DNA from: Nigrospora sphaerica
Taxonomy: Eukaryota; Ascomycota; Sordariomycetes; Amphisphaeriales; Apiosporaceae
Reading direction: 5' to 3'
NCBI GenBank assembly: GCA_018287875.1
Contig: JAGVVL010000017.1
Location: 248,001 to 312,000, forward strand
Length of the DNA: 64,000 nucleotides
Part shown: in pieces, positions 1 to 12,964 of the stretch
Layout: each line of letters begins with the position of its first letter
How positions within the stretch are numbered: position 1 is the first letter of the stretch
Made by a program: the position numbers and the translations under genes
The notes under the pieces: generated by a model
What the model was told of the DNA's origin: nothing
Seen by the model: only the letters and a program-made list of their open reading frames with translations
The model's database searches: none

Positions 1-884
1 GGCAGGTGGTCGGCTGGCCCGTCGGCCTTCAAACCGTGGCCGACGCCCTTGTGAACCCTATGGGCTTTGGTTTTCCGGCCTTATCCTCTCACGTCGAGGG
101 CGAGGACCCCAGGGGCCAGGCCTTGTTGATCGTGAGTAACTCCATTCCCATGGGGCCGAGGCCCCACTCGTCCAACACCAAGTCACTATATACCGCCCTC
201 ATATATGAAACGTACTTATAACCTTCTCCCTAACACTGCACATAGTGGGGTGGCGCGTCAACCCTCGGTCTCGTCGCGATCCAGCTGGCCAAGGCCATGG
301 GCTTCTCACCCATCCTCACCACGGCATCGCCGGCCAACCACGCGACTCTTCTAGGCCTTGGCGCGACGCAGTGCTTCGACTACCACGCCCCCAACGTGGT
401 GGGCGAGATACGCGCGGCTGTTTCTGCCAGCGGCAAGACGTTGAGCGCCGTGTTCGACGCCGTGGCCGCCGGGACCGGCTTCGCCGAACCTCCCTCGACG
501 ACCGCCTCTGCCGATCTCGACTTCGCCAAGAGTTCCCCCGCGCTGGCCAAGCGCTGCTTGAGCGAGGGCGTCGACCCCGGCCGGGTCAAGCTTGTTGCGT
601 CGCTCGTCGTGGCCTTCGACTCCGACTGGAAAATCTGCCTACCCGTCCGGCGGCCGGATGACCCCATCGTAGTCTCAGTGATGGAGGGCAAGCCCGTTCC
701 GGCCGATTGGAGTGTGAGGATCCAGGCAGTCACAGAGTGGGTGTTGAGGAATCATGCGGCTATCGACTTTCACCTACCGCGTGTGACAGTCGTAAACGGG
801 GCCCAAGAAGGGATTCAGGCGATTCTCGACGTGTTTTCCGGGAAGCCTAGCATGCAGAAGTATGTTATTGAGCATCCTATGTAA
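1..884 (+). CDS. Zinc-type alcohol dehydrogenase / trans-enoyl reductase (MDR family), 3' part
   Basis: Two exons are visible: before 1 to 131, and 246-884 (stop TAA). The intron at 132-245 starts GTGAGT, ends ATAG and is phase 0. Splicing joins ...GQALLI to WGGASTLGLVAIQLAKAMG, the glycine-rich Rossmann turn of medium-chain dehydrogenases. The family reduces enoyl or quinone substrates with NADPH; fungal members often act as stand-alone enoyl reductases beside polyketide synthases, but no synthase is visible here. The C-terminus (HLPRVTVVNGAQEGIQAILDV region) matches the family's dimer/closing segment. The 5' end with the start codon and catalytic N-domain lies outside the window. It converges on the HET gene, leaving a 287-bp gap. 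Confidence 0.8.
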
Positions 885-1171
885 GAGGAGAACTGTAGAA
901 ACTTCTTCATAAACTCCAAGGTTGAAACTCAAGAAAGAAGGACAGCGAGGACAGTGTAGAAGCCATGCCAAGAGCTCAGCTCGGTTCCAATGCCCCATGA
1001 GCCGAGATGAGAATCATAATGATGTTCTTCCATGATGCAAACTCACAGTTTGTATGGTTTGGGACTGGAGAAACGATGGCGATCTCCTCCATACCACTAC
1101 CCATGTACCCAAGGTCAGTCGCCTCTTTAACACTCACATCTCGATCCCCTCGCGCACTCTCCATTGTAAAC

Positions 1172-4100
1172 CTACACTAGGGTGATCTCGACCGGCTTAA
1201 GTCTCTGCAGCCATGGAAACACGCCATGCTCCTCTTGCCACCTCTGGAGCGCGTCGTCGAACTGGTACAAGGCCTCTTCAGGTTCGAGCTTCTCCCCGTA
1301 AGCCACCGTATCTGACACGATGGCTAGCGCCTCCTCCATCGCGCGACTCTCTTCATCGTCATTTTTCGGGAAGGCCACGCCGCATAGCGGGTGTGTTCGC
1401 AGCTGCTTGACCAGGTCCGTGAATAGAAGTTGCCTGAGTTCGTTGCTGATGTTCCAACGTGTGCCAAAAGGGCCGTCTCCCAGAGCTTCCGAACCGGCCT
1501 CTCCTGAGGACGACGCCCTCTCCTCCACCTCGGGCTCATCCACTGATCCAAACGATATATTGCAATCGGATCCGTGAACTTGATCGCTCTTTTTCTCTGG
1601 CTCCGTGTCCCCACGGGCTGTCGTATCGTCCTCGGGATTCAGGGACGTGCCCGCGTGGCCTCCTAGTCCGTTACTAGCGCCATCTTCATGCCCGTTGGGC
1701 TCACTGGAACGGCCGCCGTCGGCGGCGATGCGACCGCAAACCGAGACTTTATCCTGCTCCTCCTGAGATTCTCGCCGTTTTCTCTCTTCTCTCCGCTTTT
1801 TATCCCGCCGCTTCTTCTTCTGGCGTTCGGTCGCGCCAATAACGCCCCACCGCTGTCGGCGCACATACTCGGCAAGGAGGTCCCAGATGGTCGGGGGCGG
1901 GATTTCAACCTGGTCCTCTGGCCGCCGTTCACCCGGCATTTCGAACATGCTTCGCCAATCTTCGTCGCTCTCCATCCGCCGATACTCTCTGTAGCCCAAG
2001 CCCTCATGCTCGGGTATCGAGACAGCGTCGTAGCGCAGTTGGAAGGCGATCTGGTCGTGTATATGGGCAAGGGTGCCGATCTTCCGGTACGTGTTCTCAG
2101 CGCCGTCCACCGCCATCATCAGGATACAGCTCAGGACTCGCTCGCAAGTCAGCAGGTCCTTCTCAGACGCCGTCTCGCCCATGGCCGTGAAGAAAGCGTA
2201 GCATTCCAGCTCCTCGTCTTCAGTGGAGATGATGCCGTAGTCGGTCGTGTACTGGCACGTTTGGCCCTCGTACTCGTACCAGTCCGCTGCTACGAGACGC
2301 TTGCGGTCCTCGCCGTCGTCGCCTCGATCGATGATGCTGAGGAGAAAGTGGATTGGGTTGTGGCTCGCAAAACGAAAGTGCAATCGCCGCAGATAGCCCA
2401 TCATGCGTAACTCTCCACTGGCAAGCCTTCCGTAAGGATCGTCAGAGTCGGGCTCGCAACGAACGTCGAGAATCCTGGCAAGCGGTAACGCAATTTCGGG
2501 CCTTTGGCTGACCGGCACGAAGAAATTGGCGGCAGAGAGCCACGACCACGTCGGAGCGATGTATCCTGCACTGGGCGGCTTGTAGTTATTCACATAAGGG
2601 ACCTGCCATCCAAGCGACTGCGGCAACGTGGACCTCCACAGTCCGCAAACATATTCGTCTTCTGGTATCATCTGATGGAATTCTTTGGCCAGGCTGGACA
2701 GAATCACTGGCATGTCGGTCGGATAGGTGACCGCCTTGAGAGACAGGCCCTCGCAGGTCGTGTTCCACAGGGCCTGAATATCTGAAAGCCGCTTTTGGGC
2801 CCCGGCTCCGGTTGCGTCGTTTGCTTCGGACCATTTGACTTGGAATTTGGTCTCGCCTCTGAACACGAGGTCGAATGGGGCACCGCCAGGCATAGTCTCG
2901 CTTGCAAAGCCTTCCTTGCCCACGCCGCAGCACTCCCACACGATTTCCTTGTCGGTAAAGTGCAGAATGCGCCGCGATAACTGTCTTTCTCGGTGGATCC
3001 ACGCCCGGGATAGCGAGGGAGCCGTCGTCATCCAGTCAAACACAGCCTCCGTGGTCATGAACCAGGCATTGCCACTCTCAGCTGACGCGAACTCGATAGG
3101 TTTGGCACCCACCTGGCCCCGCTTTGTGAAGCACCCGGCGCGACAGTCTTCCCCTATGTCGGCCGAAATCGTGACCTGGGCGTTCCGGTAGATTTTGTCC
3201 ATCATCGAGGCTTCCCTCTGCCAGTCCGGCATCGAGTCCTGGATGATGCACAGCGAGTCCACCCAGAGCCAACGCCAACCGAACCATGATGTGACTTTGA
3301 TGGCATCCTGGTATGTTTTGGGCAGCCCGTCTCAGTCCATTCCTCTGGCTTTCCGGTCACTCAAGTTAGCAGCCAGGAGGACGGGCGTCTTTCCTGCACC
3401 CCACGTGCCCCAGCAGTAGCTTAGACTCGCATACAGCATGGAATCTTCGAAAAAGTGCGGCTCCTCGCTGGGGCATACGAGCCGAACCCTGCCAGTGTCT
3501 AGAGCGTGCCGCACGTCCAGAAGCCGGGTGGGCAGAAACCGGCTGTCCTGTCTCTGACAGAGAGCATGCTTCCCGTCCGTATCCTCCCTGCAGCGGTCAA
3601 GCCAGGCCAGTGCAAGCGAACGAGTCCCGGGGTCATCATTCGTTCCTTCCTCAGATTCCTCGTCTCCATGCGCACCAATAGAGATGGGAGGCTCGAGCCC
3701 TTGCTTAACGAAGTTGTGGTTAAAATGCGGCTTGGGCCATAGTCCGACGCGCAGCAAGTGCTGGTAATTCCAAAGAGGCCACTTCTCGACAGATGGGTTG
3801 AACAAGACGAACCACATTCTTTGTTCGCTGTCTTCTGTCGGGTGCTTATCCCAGCAGCATTCGATTTGGTAGTTCGGAAAGTCGGACGCAGGAAGAACCG
3901 AGGGGGGGTATAAGGCGCGGAACTTTTTCCACGTCTGGCCGCAAATGAAGCACTCTTGCCGGAACGCAAAAAGTGAGAACAGCGACGAGTGATGAAGGAC
4001 ATTTCGTGCCATAGGGAAAATTTCCTCGTCAGCATGGCCTTTCTCCGCATCCCACTTGTGCCAGTCAGTCGAGGTGCCGCATGTGTGACACGGGAACGCA

Positions 4101-4518
4101 ACCTCACCTTCCGACGCTCATTCACGTACTGGCAGAAGTAGTTAAGGGTGTCCCTGCACGGCAAGCAGAGTGTGTGGGCTGTCTGTAGCTGCAAGGAGCC
4201 ATGTGTATACTCGGCGTCGTCCAGCCGAGGCTCTGTCCCCACATAAAACCTGCCCTCTTGCTCGTCGATGATAACACCAAGGTCTTCAACGGCCCGGATG
4301 CAATGCGGCTCGCGCGGCGCAAACAACAAATCTTCATTCCAACCCTTTGTTGAGCCAACGGAGTTATCGCGCATATGAATGTCGCAGTCAGTCAAGTCTT
4401 TTGATGACCGTATCATCCGCAGGAGGGTCTCGTTCACGGCCTGCTCTCGCCCATAATTCAAGCGGCCGCGGTAGTATCGACTCTGACCTGGCAGGTGCGC
4501 TTGTTTAGGCCACGGCAT
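1172..4518 (-). pseudogene. HET-domain (heterokaryon incompatibility) gene with an internal stop codon
   Basis: Reads on the minus strand from ATG 4518-4516. Exon 1 is 4108-4518. A 53-nt intron at 4055-4107 (GTGAGG donor, CTGAC branch point, ACAAG acceptor, phase 0) joins ...NERRK to WDAEKGH. Exon 2 runs 4054-1172. The HET core is clear: YASLSYCWGTWG (about residue 345) and WLWVDSLCIIQDS (about residue 398). Between them is an in-frame TGA at 3332-3334 (codon 378), in the context GMD-stop-DGLPKTYQDAI, where homologues usually have Trp. Downstream the frame stays open for about 720 codons, ending in a Lys/Arg/Glu-rich stretch (KKKRRDKKRREERKRRE) and an acidic tail. Cys pairs in the N-terminal part (CLPC, CFIC) may bind zinc. 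HET proteins trigger incompatibility cell death in fungi. The one lesion suggests a recent pseudogene, a sequencing error or stop readthrough. Confidence 0.75.
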
Positions 4519-4878
4519 TGCAGCTTCGGTTGGAAGATGTCTGCTATCGAGGTAGCAAGACGAAGGTGCATATTTGTCGTGGTGGTGGACGAGACTGCAT
4601 GAGGGCAGACATGGTTGTAAGCACAGTGGACCAGACTTTATCAATAGCCATCTAGGCTTAGCATCTCTGATGCGCTAAAGAGAATCTGTAAAAAGCCCCC
4701 TCCCTTGCTGGGCTCCACCTCCACGGCGATGCCGCTAACCGCATGGGATACCGCCACTGAATTGGCGGCATAGTAAGCACTAAATTTTAAGGGCCTTGGC
4801 CGCGTATCGTGAACCATCTTCTTCTCTCTGCCAAGGGACAAGACCGACAAAAGTAGCAAACGTCCATCACCACACCCC
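4519..4878. other. Intergenic gap between HET gene and RidA gene
   Basis: Holds the promoter side of the HET gene and the 3' flank of the RidA gene. An alternative in-frame upstream ATG for the HET gene exists at 4644. No other gene or RNA was recognised. Confidence 0.5.
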
Positions 4879-5356
4879 TTATTCGGTTCCCACATCCGCC
4901 GCAACGGCAATTTCAAACCGCATCCCGGGAATCGCCAGCGAGCTTGCACCCGTGGCCGTCAGAATGGGCTTGTGCCCCGGACACCACCTCTTCATGGTGT
5001 TTCGCCACGCCACCATGACGTCTTCGGTCAGCTCCGTGTAGAACATGGAGACCTTGTAGACTTGCGACCAGCCCTTTCCCCCTGCTTGCTTCAGGGCCAG
5101 GTCAACGTTTGCGAAAGCGCGTTCCAGCTCGTCGTCAATCGACTCAGGGACAACGCCAGTCTCAGGGTCCCATCCACCTCGAGGAAAGTCAGCGACATGA
5201 ATTAGCGGCAGTTACCCGGAAAGCGTTGCTGGACAAGAACACACCCTGGCCGGCACACTCGACGCGACTTTCGATCCGGACTGCCTGGCTGTAGTAAGAC
5301 TGCTCGCCGAGGCTGACGCCTTGGCCCGGATAAGAGAAATATGAGAGGTGCGACAT
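4879..5356 (-). CDS. RidA/YjgF/YER057c/UK114-family protein
   Basis: Two exons on the minus strand: 5245-5356 and 4879-5177, giving 136 aa. The 67-nt intron 5178-5244 starts GTGTGT, has a GCTGAC branch point and ends GAG; it is phase 1 and joins ...VECAGQ to GGWDPETGVVPES. The spliced protein shows the family order: N-terminal beta strands ending in the GQGGWDPETG turn, a helix (DDELERAFANVDLALKQAGG), then VYKVSMFYTELTEDVMVAWRNTM and a C-terminal strand with GMRFEIAVAAD. RidA enzymes hydrolyse reactive enamine/imine intermediates; fungal paralogues also sit in biosynthetic clusters. Length is typical of the family (about 130 aa). Whether the usual catalytic Arg is kept was not verified. Confidence 0.8.
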
Positions 5357-6179
5357 ATTGCTGTGTGTGTAGTGGACGTTGGTAAAGGCTCAAACACGGT
5401 GTGACCAGGGATAGATGCGGTATACAGCTTCAATAATACCGAGGTTTTATACACCATATACGGGTATTTATCAGCCCGCTGTCGGGCTATCAGTTGGCCC
5501 GATCAGGGGCCGGCGATGGAACCTCCTCGAAAGTCCCTTGCAGGTATGAAGGATCGATGACATAAGCTCGAGCCCCCCTCAGCGCACCGCACCACCAAAA
5601 AAGGAGAAACACTATAAGTTTATTAAATGGAATAAATAAAATATCTTAACCACCACAATAGATACGGGATAACTGTTTGGCCTCAAGAAACCGTTATGGT
5701 ATCCTCTGCCTCCGAAACCTCTTCTTCGGACGAAACGACCGTGATATCCCCTTTAAACAGCCCAGTGGCTGCAGGTCCTGCTTAACTCGCCGTTCCGACT
5801 TCACCCTTGACCTTACGTACGTCCACCATGCTTATAAAAAGCTCCTACGTAGTTGCATAGACCTTGCGACGCTTTTGAGGCTTTTGGCGATCTAGTGCAG
5901 CGCTCAGTTGGTCTCGCTCGCGCTTCAGGATAGAGATCTAAGCGGTCGCTTCGTTTAAAGCCTTACCAGTCTTCCGGAACACCTGGCGTAGCGTGGTAGT
6001 ATCGTACACCTTATCTATACTATGTAGTTTCCGGTGAATATAGTGTATTTAACGCGAAGAGCGAGGCGTCTTAACACTAACTGCAGACATCTCTGCCAGC
6101 AGAACGTCCTCCTTTGGCGGTGGAACTTACTACGAGTCGCTATCTGGTCTATCGGCCTTACGCTACCGCGCGAGGCGAC

Positions 6180-7092
6180 TATTTAACGCTTTTCTGGCGT
6201 CCTTAGGCCAGATACCGGTCACTCGCCAGCCGATAGCAATCTAGTGAGGCGTGAAGGCCTCTTTGCGAGCTTTATTCCAGGCCTCGAGGAACTCAGGCTT
6301 CTTCGGCGTCATCGTGAGGCTCGTCGTATAGGCGTTCCGTAAATGCTTACGGTACACACGCTTCAACACTGAAAAGGGCCCCAGATTTAGTAGCTGGAGG
6401 ACCTGCGATGTGTGCGCTAGCAGAAAGTTAAGCCAAACCTTCGCCTCTAAGCAGGCCATCATGAAGTCCTCTATACAGTGGCTAGAGTGGCTATCCAGAA
6501 TAAGGTGTCTCCATTACTCGGGGTCCCCTAGATTGGTCAACGGGAGGAAGATCTGCTTTAGCCAGCGTAGGGCAATTGAATTGCTCGTCCAGCCAGCCTG
6601 TGAGACCTCAAAAGACCAGTCCTCGAAGTCATCCTCGTCAGCTTGGGAGGTGAACCACTGCTACTGAACGCTCTTCCCCTTAAAGATGACAAGAGGAGGC
6701 AGTACACGGCCGGTGGCAGAGATAGCCTCGAGGGAGGTCGTCTATTCGCCTATCCCGGTGTCCATCGCGAAGACCTCCGTGAGCGCAGATGGCCCGACGA
6801 CCAAAGGATTGTCTCCAAGGCCTATCTGAGCGCCAACCTCGTCAAAGTTCCATGTGTGCTCCGGAGGGACCTTCGTTATGTCCTCTAAGACCAGCCTAGA
6901 GAAGAACTCCTCGATATTCTCGCGAGACGCGCTGTTAACGCGTTTGTAGTCAATAGAGGTGGACGCCATAGTCTTAACCTGAGGCCAACGCTTAAAGAAA
7001 CGGAGATGCCAGCGTTTTCCGATGATGCGGTCGCCTCTAGAGGCCTTAACTAACGTCTGCGTGTATAAACGAAAGCAGCTGTGCGGAGGAGC
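6180..7092 (-). pseudogene. Pogo-type transposase, C-terminal two thirds (CENPB-HTH and DDE domain)
   Basis: On the minus strand the frame resumes after the retrotransposon with TAAFVYTQTLVKASRGD, then GKRWHLRFFKRWP (CENPB-type HTH). The DDE core follows: TWNFDEVGAQIGLGDN (first Asp region of pogo transposases, about 6850), a central segment ending RHLILDSHSSH (about 6500), and LQLLNLGPFSVLKRVYRKH (about 6370). Scattered TAG/TAA codons break the frame, for instance where Gln or Trp is expected. The product would be a nuclear cut-and-paste transposase. The gene is dead from both stops and the 6.1-kb insertion. Confidence 0.8.
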
Positions 7093-7097
7093 CTAAC

Positions 7098-7310
7098 TGT
7101 TACGGCATGGGTACATAGGTACAAGGGCATGGGAACGCATGAACGACTTACCGCTGCCTGGCGGTACGTACCGCCGCTGGCTGGATATATTCCTGCCAAA
7201 CAGTGACTGAGAGGAGCCTGTTCCTCTTCTTTTCCTCTTCACCTGTAGTTTTCGTATCTCAATAGAACCTTTAGGTCATCAACAGATCCTTCGTTCCTTA
7301 AACCGTGACA
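7098..7310 (+). repeat. Left LTR of the gypsy element
   Basis: 213 bp, starting TGTTACGGCATGG and ending AACCGTGACA. It differs from the right LTR by four substitutions and one single-T indel. At all four substitutions the left copy has A or T where the right copy has G or C. Confidence 0.95.
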
Positions 7311-10300
7311 CAACTACAGGTCCCCTTATCCGCCTAGGAAGGCTTCTATCAATATCCCAAACCTTACAAACATTCCGACGGGTACGCAGCTGCAAGCGCG
7401 ACCCACACACACCGCTGAGATGCCGGCTAAATAAGGTGGATCCCTCCACCGGATCACAGAAACTCACAAGGATGACCCTGACAATACCCGTGAGGGTTCT
7501 GCCGATACAAATAACACTAGCGATGTTAATAACACCGAGTCCAGATTTGTTTAAGAACGCTATAGACGCCTTAAGCTAGAGAGATAAATAAAGGATCTCC
7601 AATAATAGATGGCTGCCTTAATCCAGCAGACGGTAAGAAGTACTTAAAGTACACCACTACCTGTACTTCCCAATATTAAGGGCTCCTAACTAGAGGTTAA
7701 GCGCCTCCCTAACCCCCCGGTTTTTTATAATCAGAAGTTTAAAGACATCGTTAAGTTCGAGACTTGGTTCCGTTAAGTTAAGAACAAGATCTTAGTGAAC
7801 GCTTCCTATTTCCCTACAGACCTCTCTAAGCAGGCCTATATTGAAGGCCGCCTCTGTAGAGAGGCCAGCAATAATCTCTAGCCCTACTTTTAACAGACGC
7901 ACCCTACTCCGATCTAGTTGTATAAGGCCTCGATAGCGTATCTTTAGCAACAGTACTATAACCTTAACTAAATGGAGGCTGCCTCTTTAAAATTTGAGAA
8001 CCTTTATATAACCGCGGGAATAGATTTCTAAGTCTTTAAAAACAAGTTCTTTCGACTTACTAGCGAAACTAGTTAAGTTAAGACAGATTAGAAGTACCTC
8101 TTTAACCGAAAGCTTACGATAGAGTTATAAATAACACTAGCCTCTTCCTATATTAAGAGCAGCATTAGATTTAACGCGTTTGCAACCGAGGCCGCCTAGA
8201 TTGCACTGGTCCTTTAGTTTACTAAGAGTAACAACCTTAGATATCGCGTGAACCGCTGAAACTGTAGCGGCACTCGCTGAACCCCTATCCCTGCTGTCGA
8301 CTAATTAGAGTCTGCTAAGCTATTGGAGAAGCGTTATATTACCTTAACCCTAGCATATTAACATAGACCTGATAAGCTCCGACGCCTTTTAAAGAACCGA
8401 CTCTATCTTAACTATGAAAAGCCTAGCTACTATATTAATGACTGCTTAGAGAAGCGAGTTAATATCGACTGCTTAAACTGTATTAACGCTTTAGTTAGCC
8501 AGTAAATAGGAACTCCCTATCCCTATTTAAACGCCGATAGTTTTATAACCGAGATTTTTAACTCCGACTAAGTCGAAGATATCACGGATTCGAAAAATTA
8601 TATACCCTTAAATAAGTGGACTCCGATTTAAGGGAAGTCATTAATATTGAGAACACACGGGATAAGCGATCCTTTAATTTTTTAAGCAAGCACTTAAAGG
8701 GAAGACCGTTTACCTTCCCCTGTACTATAGCTTATAATAGATTGTCTCTCTCTGCCTATACCCTTGTCGACACCGGAGTAAGTGGATACCTATTTATAAG
8801 TATAGCCTTCGTTTAAAGGCTCCTCCGATACCTACACCTCCCTACTGTTTGTGACTTTTATCCTTAACCTGTTGGCGGATTCGACGGTACCTTATCGTAA
8901 CTAGTGGACATTGCCCTGCTAAGACACTTCTAAATCCAGAGCTATCTTACTACCCAAATATATTTTCTAGTCCTTAATATACGCTACGACATGATAGTCG
9001 GTCGTAAATAGTTAGAAACACACAATATAACGCTAAATATTCGTCGCTGTTGTCTTCTCTTCCTTAAAGAATAGACCCCCTAATATATATAATATTATAT
9101 TGCTATAGATTAGTGTTGCAGGTATAGGACTTATCCTATACCGTTCTCTGTCACTACGGACTAAGCTATGCACTTAACGAGAAGCTAGTCCTTTAACCGA
9201 GCCTATCCTAAAGCTCGGGCCAGCCTACCCTGGAGCACGGGCCAGCTTACCCGCAAGCATGGCCCGCTTTACCCACAAGCGTGGCGTTCGCCACGCGGAA
9301 GCTTCGCAAGGTTCCACGAGTTTCACGAGTTTCTACGTGACTCTCGAAGCTCCCACGAGCCCCCATGAGGCTCCACAAACCTCTATAAGGTTCCATATGC
9401 TTCTAAGCCACGTAATCACTTACGCAATCACTTACGCGTCCTCTTCCTTGTATTACTAAGAGAATAAAGGTTTAACGGGTATAAGTAAAGGCTGAATCTC
9501 CCTTCTTTGTGTAACTAGTCTGTCCTGAAGCAAGCAAGCACACGAAATACACTCTCGTTCCTCTTGAAGAGAAGTTCCTTATTCTTCCGTGTTTCTTTAT
9601 AGAAACGACCTCCGAGATCGAAAGAGCCCTTATAAAGGGGTTGCTTCCTCTTTTCGATCGAACCACCACTTCCAACAATTAGGCTAGATAGCTTTTATAG
9701 AACCCTACCTTCGATATAGACGCCTAATATTATAAGTAAAAGATAGCCATCGAAGATTAGCGACGCTTAGCAGGCCGAAGATCACGATATCTGGATTCTC
9801 CTGTTATCTATAGTCTATATACGACTAACACCGATTACAAGAAGTCGCCACCGATAATTCGATATAAGAAAATCCTAACACGACTAATAGCCACTTGTAC
9901 GTAAGGACAACGAAATAATAAAGGCATCGCGAAGATGAAACGCGCGTTAGCTAAACTAACCGACGCGCCGCCCCCATTGCCAACACCGCCACCGAGGCCA
10001 CCGTCGTCTCCGATAGAACGCGACTCTTAAGGACCCTTTATCTAACGCCGGAGCTCGGCAGGAAGTTTTAAAGAACGTATCGACGTCGCTTTTATCTCCG
10101 CACCGGCGATGGAAATGTTATACCGCCGAAACCCTTAAGATTGGCACGTCACTAGCCTCCACGCGATAGACAAGATTATCCTCGAGAAGCAAACGTTATA
10201 AGGGGACGTGTTACCCTCGGACTTAATCACTCTTTGCGAAAAAGTATTATAAGTGGTACTAAAGTAATACCACAAGTATTTAAATATGTTCAAGAAGTTT

Positions 10301-12964
10301 AAGTCCGATAAGTTACCACTATATCGCACCTATAATTATAAGATTATTTTAAATAATAACGCTAAGTTAAACGAGCTCTTAGGATACTCAGGCTTACAGA
10401 AGATATCGCTTAAAGAAATAGAGACATACTAGAAGTATATAACCGAGAACCTAGCAAAGTGATTCATCGAGTTAAGTAAAGCGCCTTAGGCAGTATTAAT
10501 CCTCTTCGCGCTTAAAGGGAATAGAGAACTACGCCTTTATATAGACTTTAAAAAGCTTAACTCCGTTACTTATAAAGACTAATACCCACTTCCTTTAATC
10601 GAGGAGATTATAGCTTGGATTTTTAAAGTAAAGGTCTTTATAAAGCTAAATATCTAATAAGCATTCCACTAGATCCGAATAGCGCCAGGATTAAAAGAGT
10701 TAATAGCGTTCTATACCTATTATAAGACCTTTCAATATAATATACTCCTATTTAAATTGATAAACAAACCCGCGACCTTTCAGCGCTTTATAAATGACAC
10801 TTTAATAGACTATCTAAATAATTTCTACTTGGTATACTTAGACAACATCGTTATTTTTTCGGATTCAGTTAAAGAACACGAGGACTATATAAGGAGGGTC
10901 CCGTAGTGCCTCCGAGAGGCGGGACTGTAAGCTGACACTAATAAGTGCGAATTTTATATTCGGGAAACGAAGTTCTTAAGCTTTATTATCTCTATAAAAG
11001 GAGTGGCAGTAAATCCTACTAAGATATCCGTTGTCTGCAACTAGGCACCCCGATATCTGTTAAAGGAGTGCAATTATTTCTCGGCTTCTGCAATTTCTAT
11101 TGCAAGTTCGTTCGCGAGTATAGGCGGATCGCTCGACCGCTTACTAACTTAACAAAGCAAGGTTTATTAACGTTCCAATGAATGAGAAGAGTCTTGGAAG
11201 CTTTCGATACCTTGAAACGACAACTGCTAAAGGCCCCGGTCCGTGCATATTTCGGTTATAAGAACGATATATAAATAGAGACAGATGCTTCCAATAAAGT
11301 GATTACCGGAGTCCTATTATAAAAGAAGGATAACGCTTTTAACGACTAGCACCCTGTCGCCTTTTACTTAGAGACACTTTAAGGTTTGGAGCTTAATTAC
11401 AGTATCCATAATAAAGAACTGTTAGCTATAGTCCAAGCCTTTAAGTATTAGCACACTAAGCTCGTGGGACTTCAGTATCTATAGTTCACAATTATAACGG
11501 ACTATAGCGTGCTAAAATACTTTAGCTAAAAACGTTATCTTAACTTATAATAAGCGAACTAAGCGGAGCTCCCTATTAAATACCACTGCCTGCTAAAGTA
11601 CCGCCTAGGAACGTAGAATACCGCAGCCGACGCCTTATCACAGAAAACGGAAGATCTGAAAATATAGAAAGAGAAAACCGAGGCGATACAACACCTGGCA
11701 ATCTTCTAAGAGGGCGAACACAGATATATACTAGCGCTTTCCATAGTGGAACCCTTAAGTGAGGTGGCTCTTTTAAAGGACGACCTGCCACCGCCACCAC
11801 TCTTTAAGTTAATGCTGGTATATCGGGCTGTCGAACTTAACCGCACCGACCCCCTTCTCCAGCCGTTTTGGGATAAGACCACGTTAGAGCCGGCTGACGG
11901 CATTCACCTGACCTTTTTAACGGAACTCTCCTAAGGGACGGCAAGCTGGTGGTCCCCAAATAAGACAATCTAAGGACGCATATCTTAGAAGACTTCTATT
12001 CGCGTTTAATATCTGCGTACTTAAGATATAATAAGCTCCGTAAGCTAATATAGAGCTAATATTAGTGGCCAGGATTATCTAAAGACGTTAACTGTTTCGT
12101 AGCCAACTATCGAGTGTGCCGATTGTCTAAAGTCCTCCGGGATAAGACACCAGGATTTCTTTATCCCTTTCCGATACCGCTTTAATTATAGCAGTCGATT
12201 TAGATAAACTTTAAGAATATATTTAAAGATCAAAAGGGTTTCGATAACCTCCTTATTATGGTTTGCTTATTAAGTAAGAGGAGTTGGTGTGTTCCCTACA
12301 CCTAATTAATAACAGCTAAAGATATTATTAAGATATACTACTATGGTTTATATCGCGTCTTTAGGCTACCATAGCAGATTGGGAGCGACCGTGGACCCCA
12401 ATTTGTCTCTCACTTCACTGATGAAATCTCCAAGCTGCTGGGCATCACCTGGAAACTGGGATCCTCTGGCCACTCCCAGTCATAAGGGCAAGTGGAGTGT
12501 ATGAACCAGGCTATCTAGCAACGGATTCTGCCTTACTTATCACACTTCCAAGACAACTGGTCGTTAGTGATTCCAGCCTTAGACGCTATCTAGGCTAGCC
12601 TGCCCCAGGATTTGACGGGTCTGTCTCCTCATGAAGTGGAGCGTGGCTTCCTTATGCCGCTGCCATATTCCAAGGCCGACTGGACCTAAGACGTAGATAA
12701 ACTTCCGACAACGGAGCGCCTCGGACGGCAAGACGCGCAAAAGATTGTGAAAACACTCCTCCAAAAATACCACGAGGAGTACCCGGATAACGCAGGACCG
12801 CCGAAGCGACTGGCTTCATGGCTTGACGCCGCAGCCAACGACAGGATCGACCCATCTCACGCCGACGACAACTCTCCGGCTTCGACGAACCGAACAAGAA
12901 AGAGGATTGCCCGGAAGAAGTGACCGAAACTTGCGGACAAGTTTCGTTTCTTAAGGGGGGGTAA
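7311..12964 (+). pseudogene. Degenerate gag-pol of the gypsy element
   Basis: Plus-strand remnants in order: an aspartic protease motif VDTGVSGY near 8768; reverse transcriptase with KPATFQRFINDTL and YLVYLDNIVIFS near 10770-10860, where the catalytic YLDD is YLDN; an RNase H-like stretch near 11220-11500; and integrase with PGLSKDVNCFVANYRVC (zinc region, about 12070-12120), GSDRGPQFVSHFTDE (about 12380) and GQVECMNQAI (about 12490). Stops (mostly TAA/TAG) interrupt every domain up to about 12370. The integrase C-terminal part is nearly open. No product can be made. Confidence 0.85.

Noticed and set aside
4055..4107. Apparent frameshift in the HET gene near 4101-4113
   Set aside because: A 53-nt intron with a good donor, CTGAC branch point, AG acceptor and matching phase 0 explains the frame change more simply.
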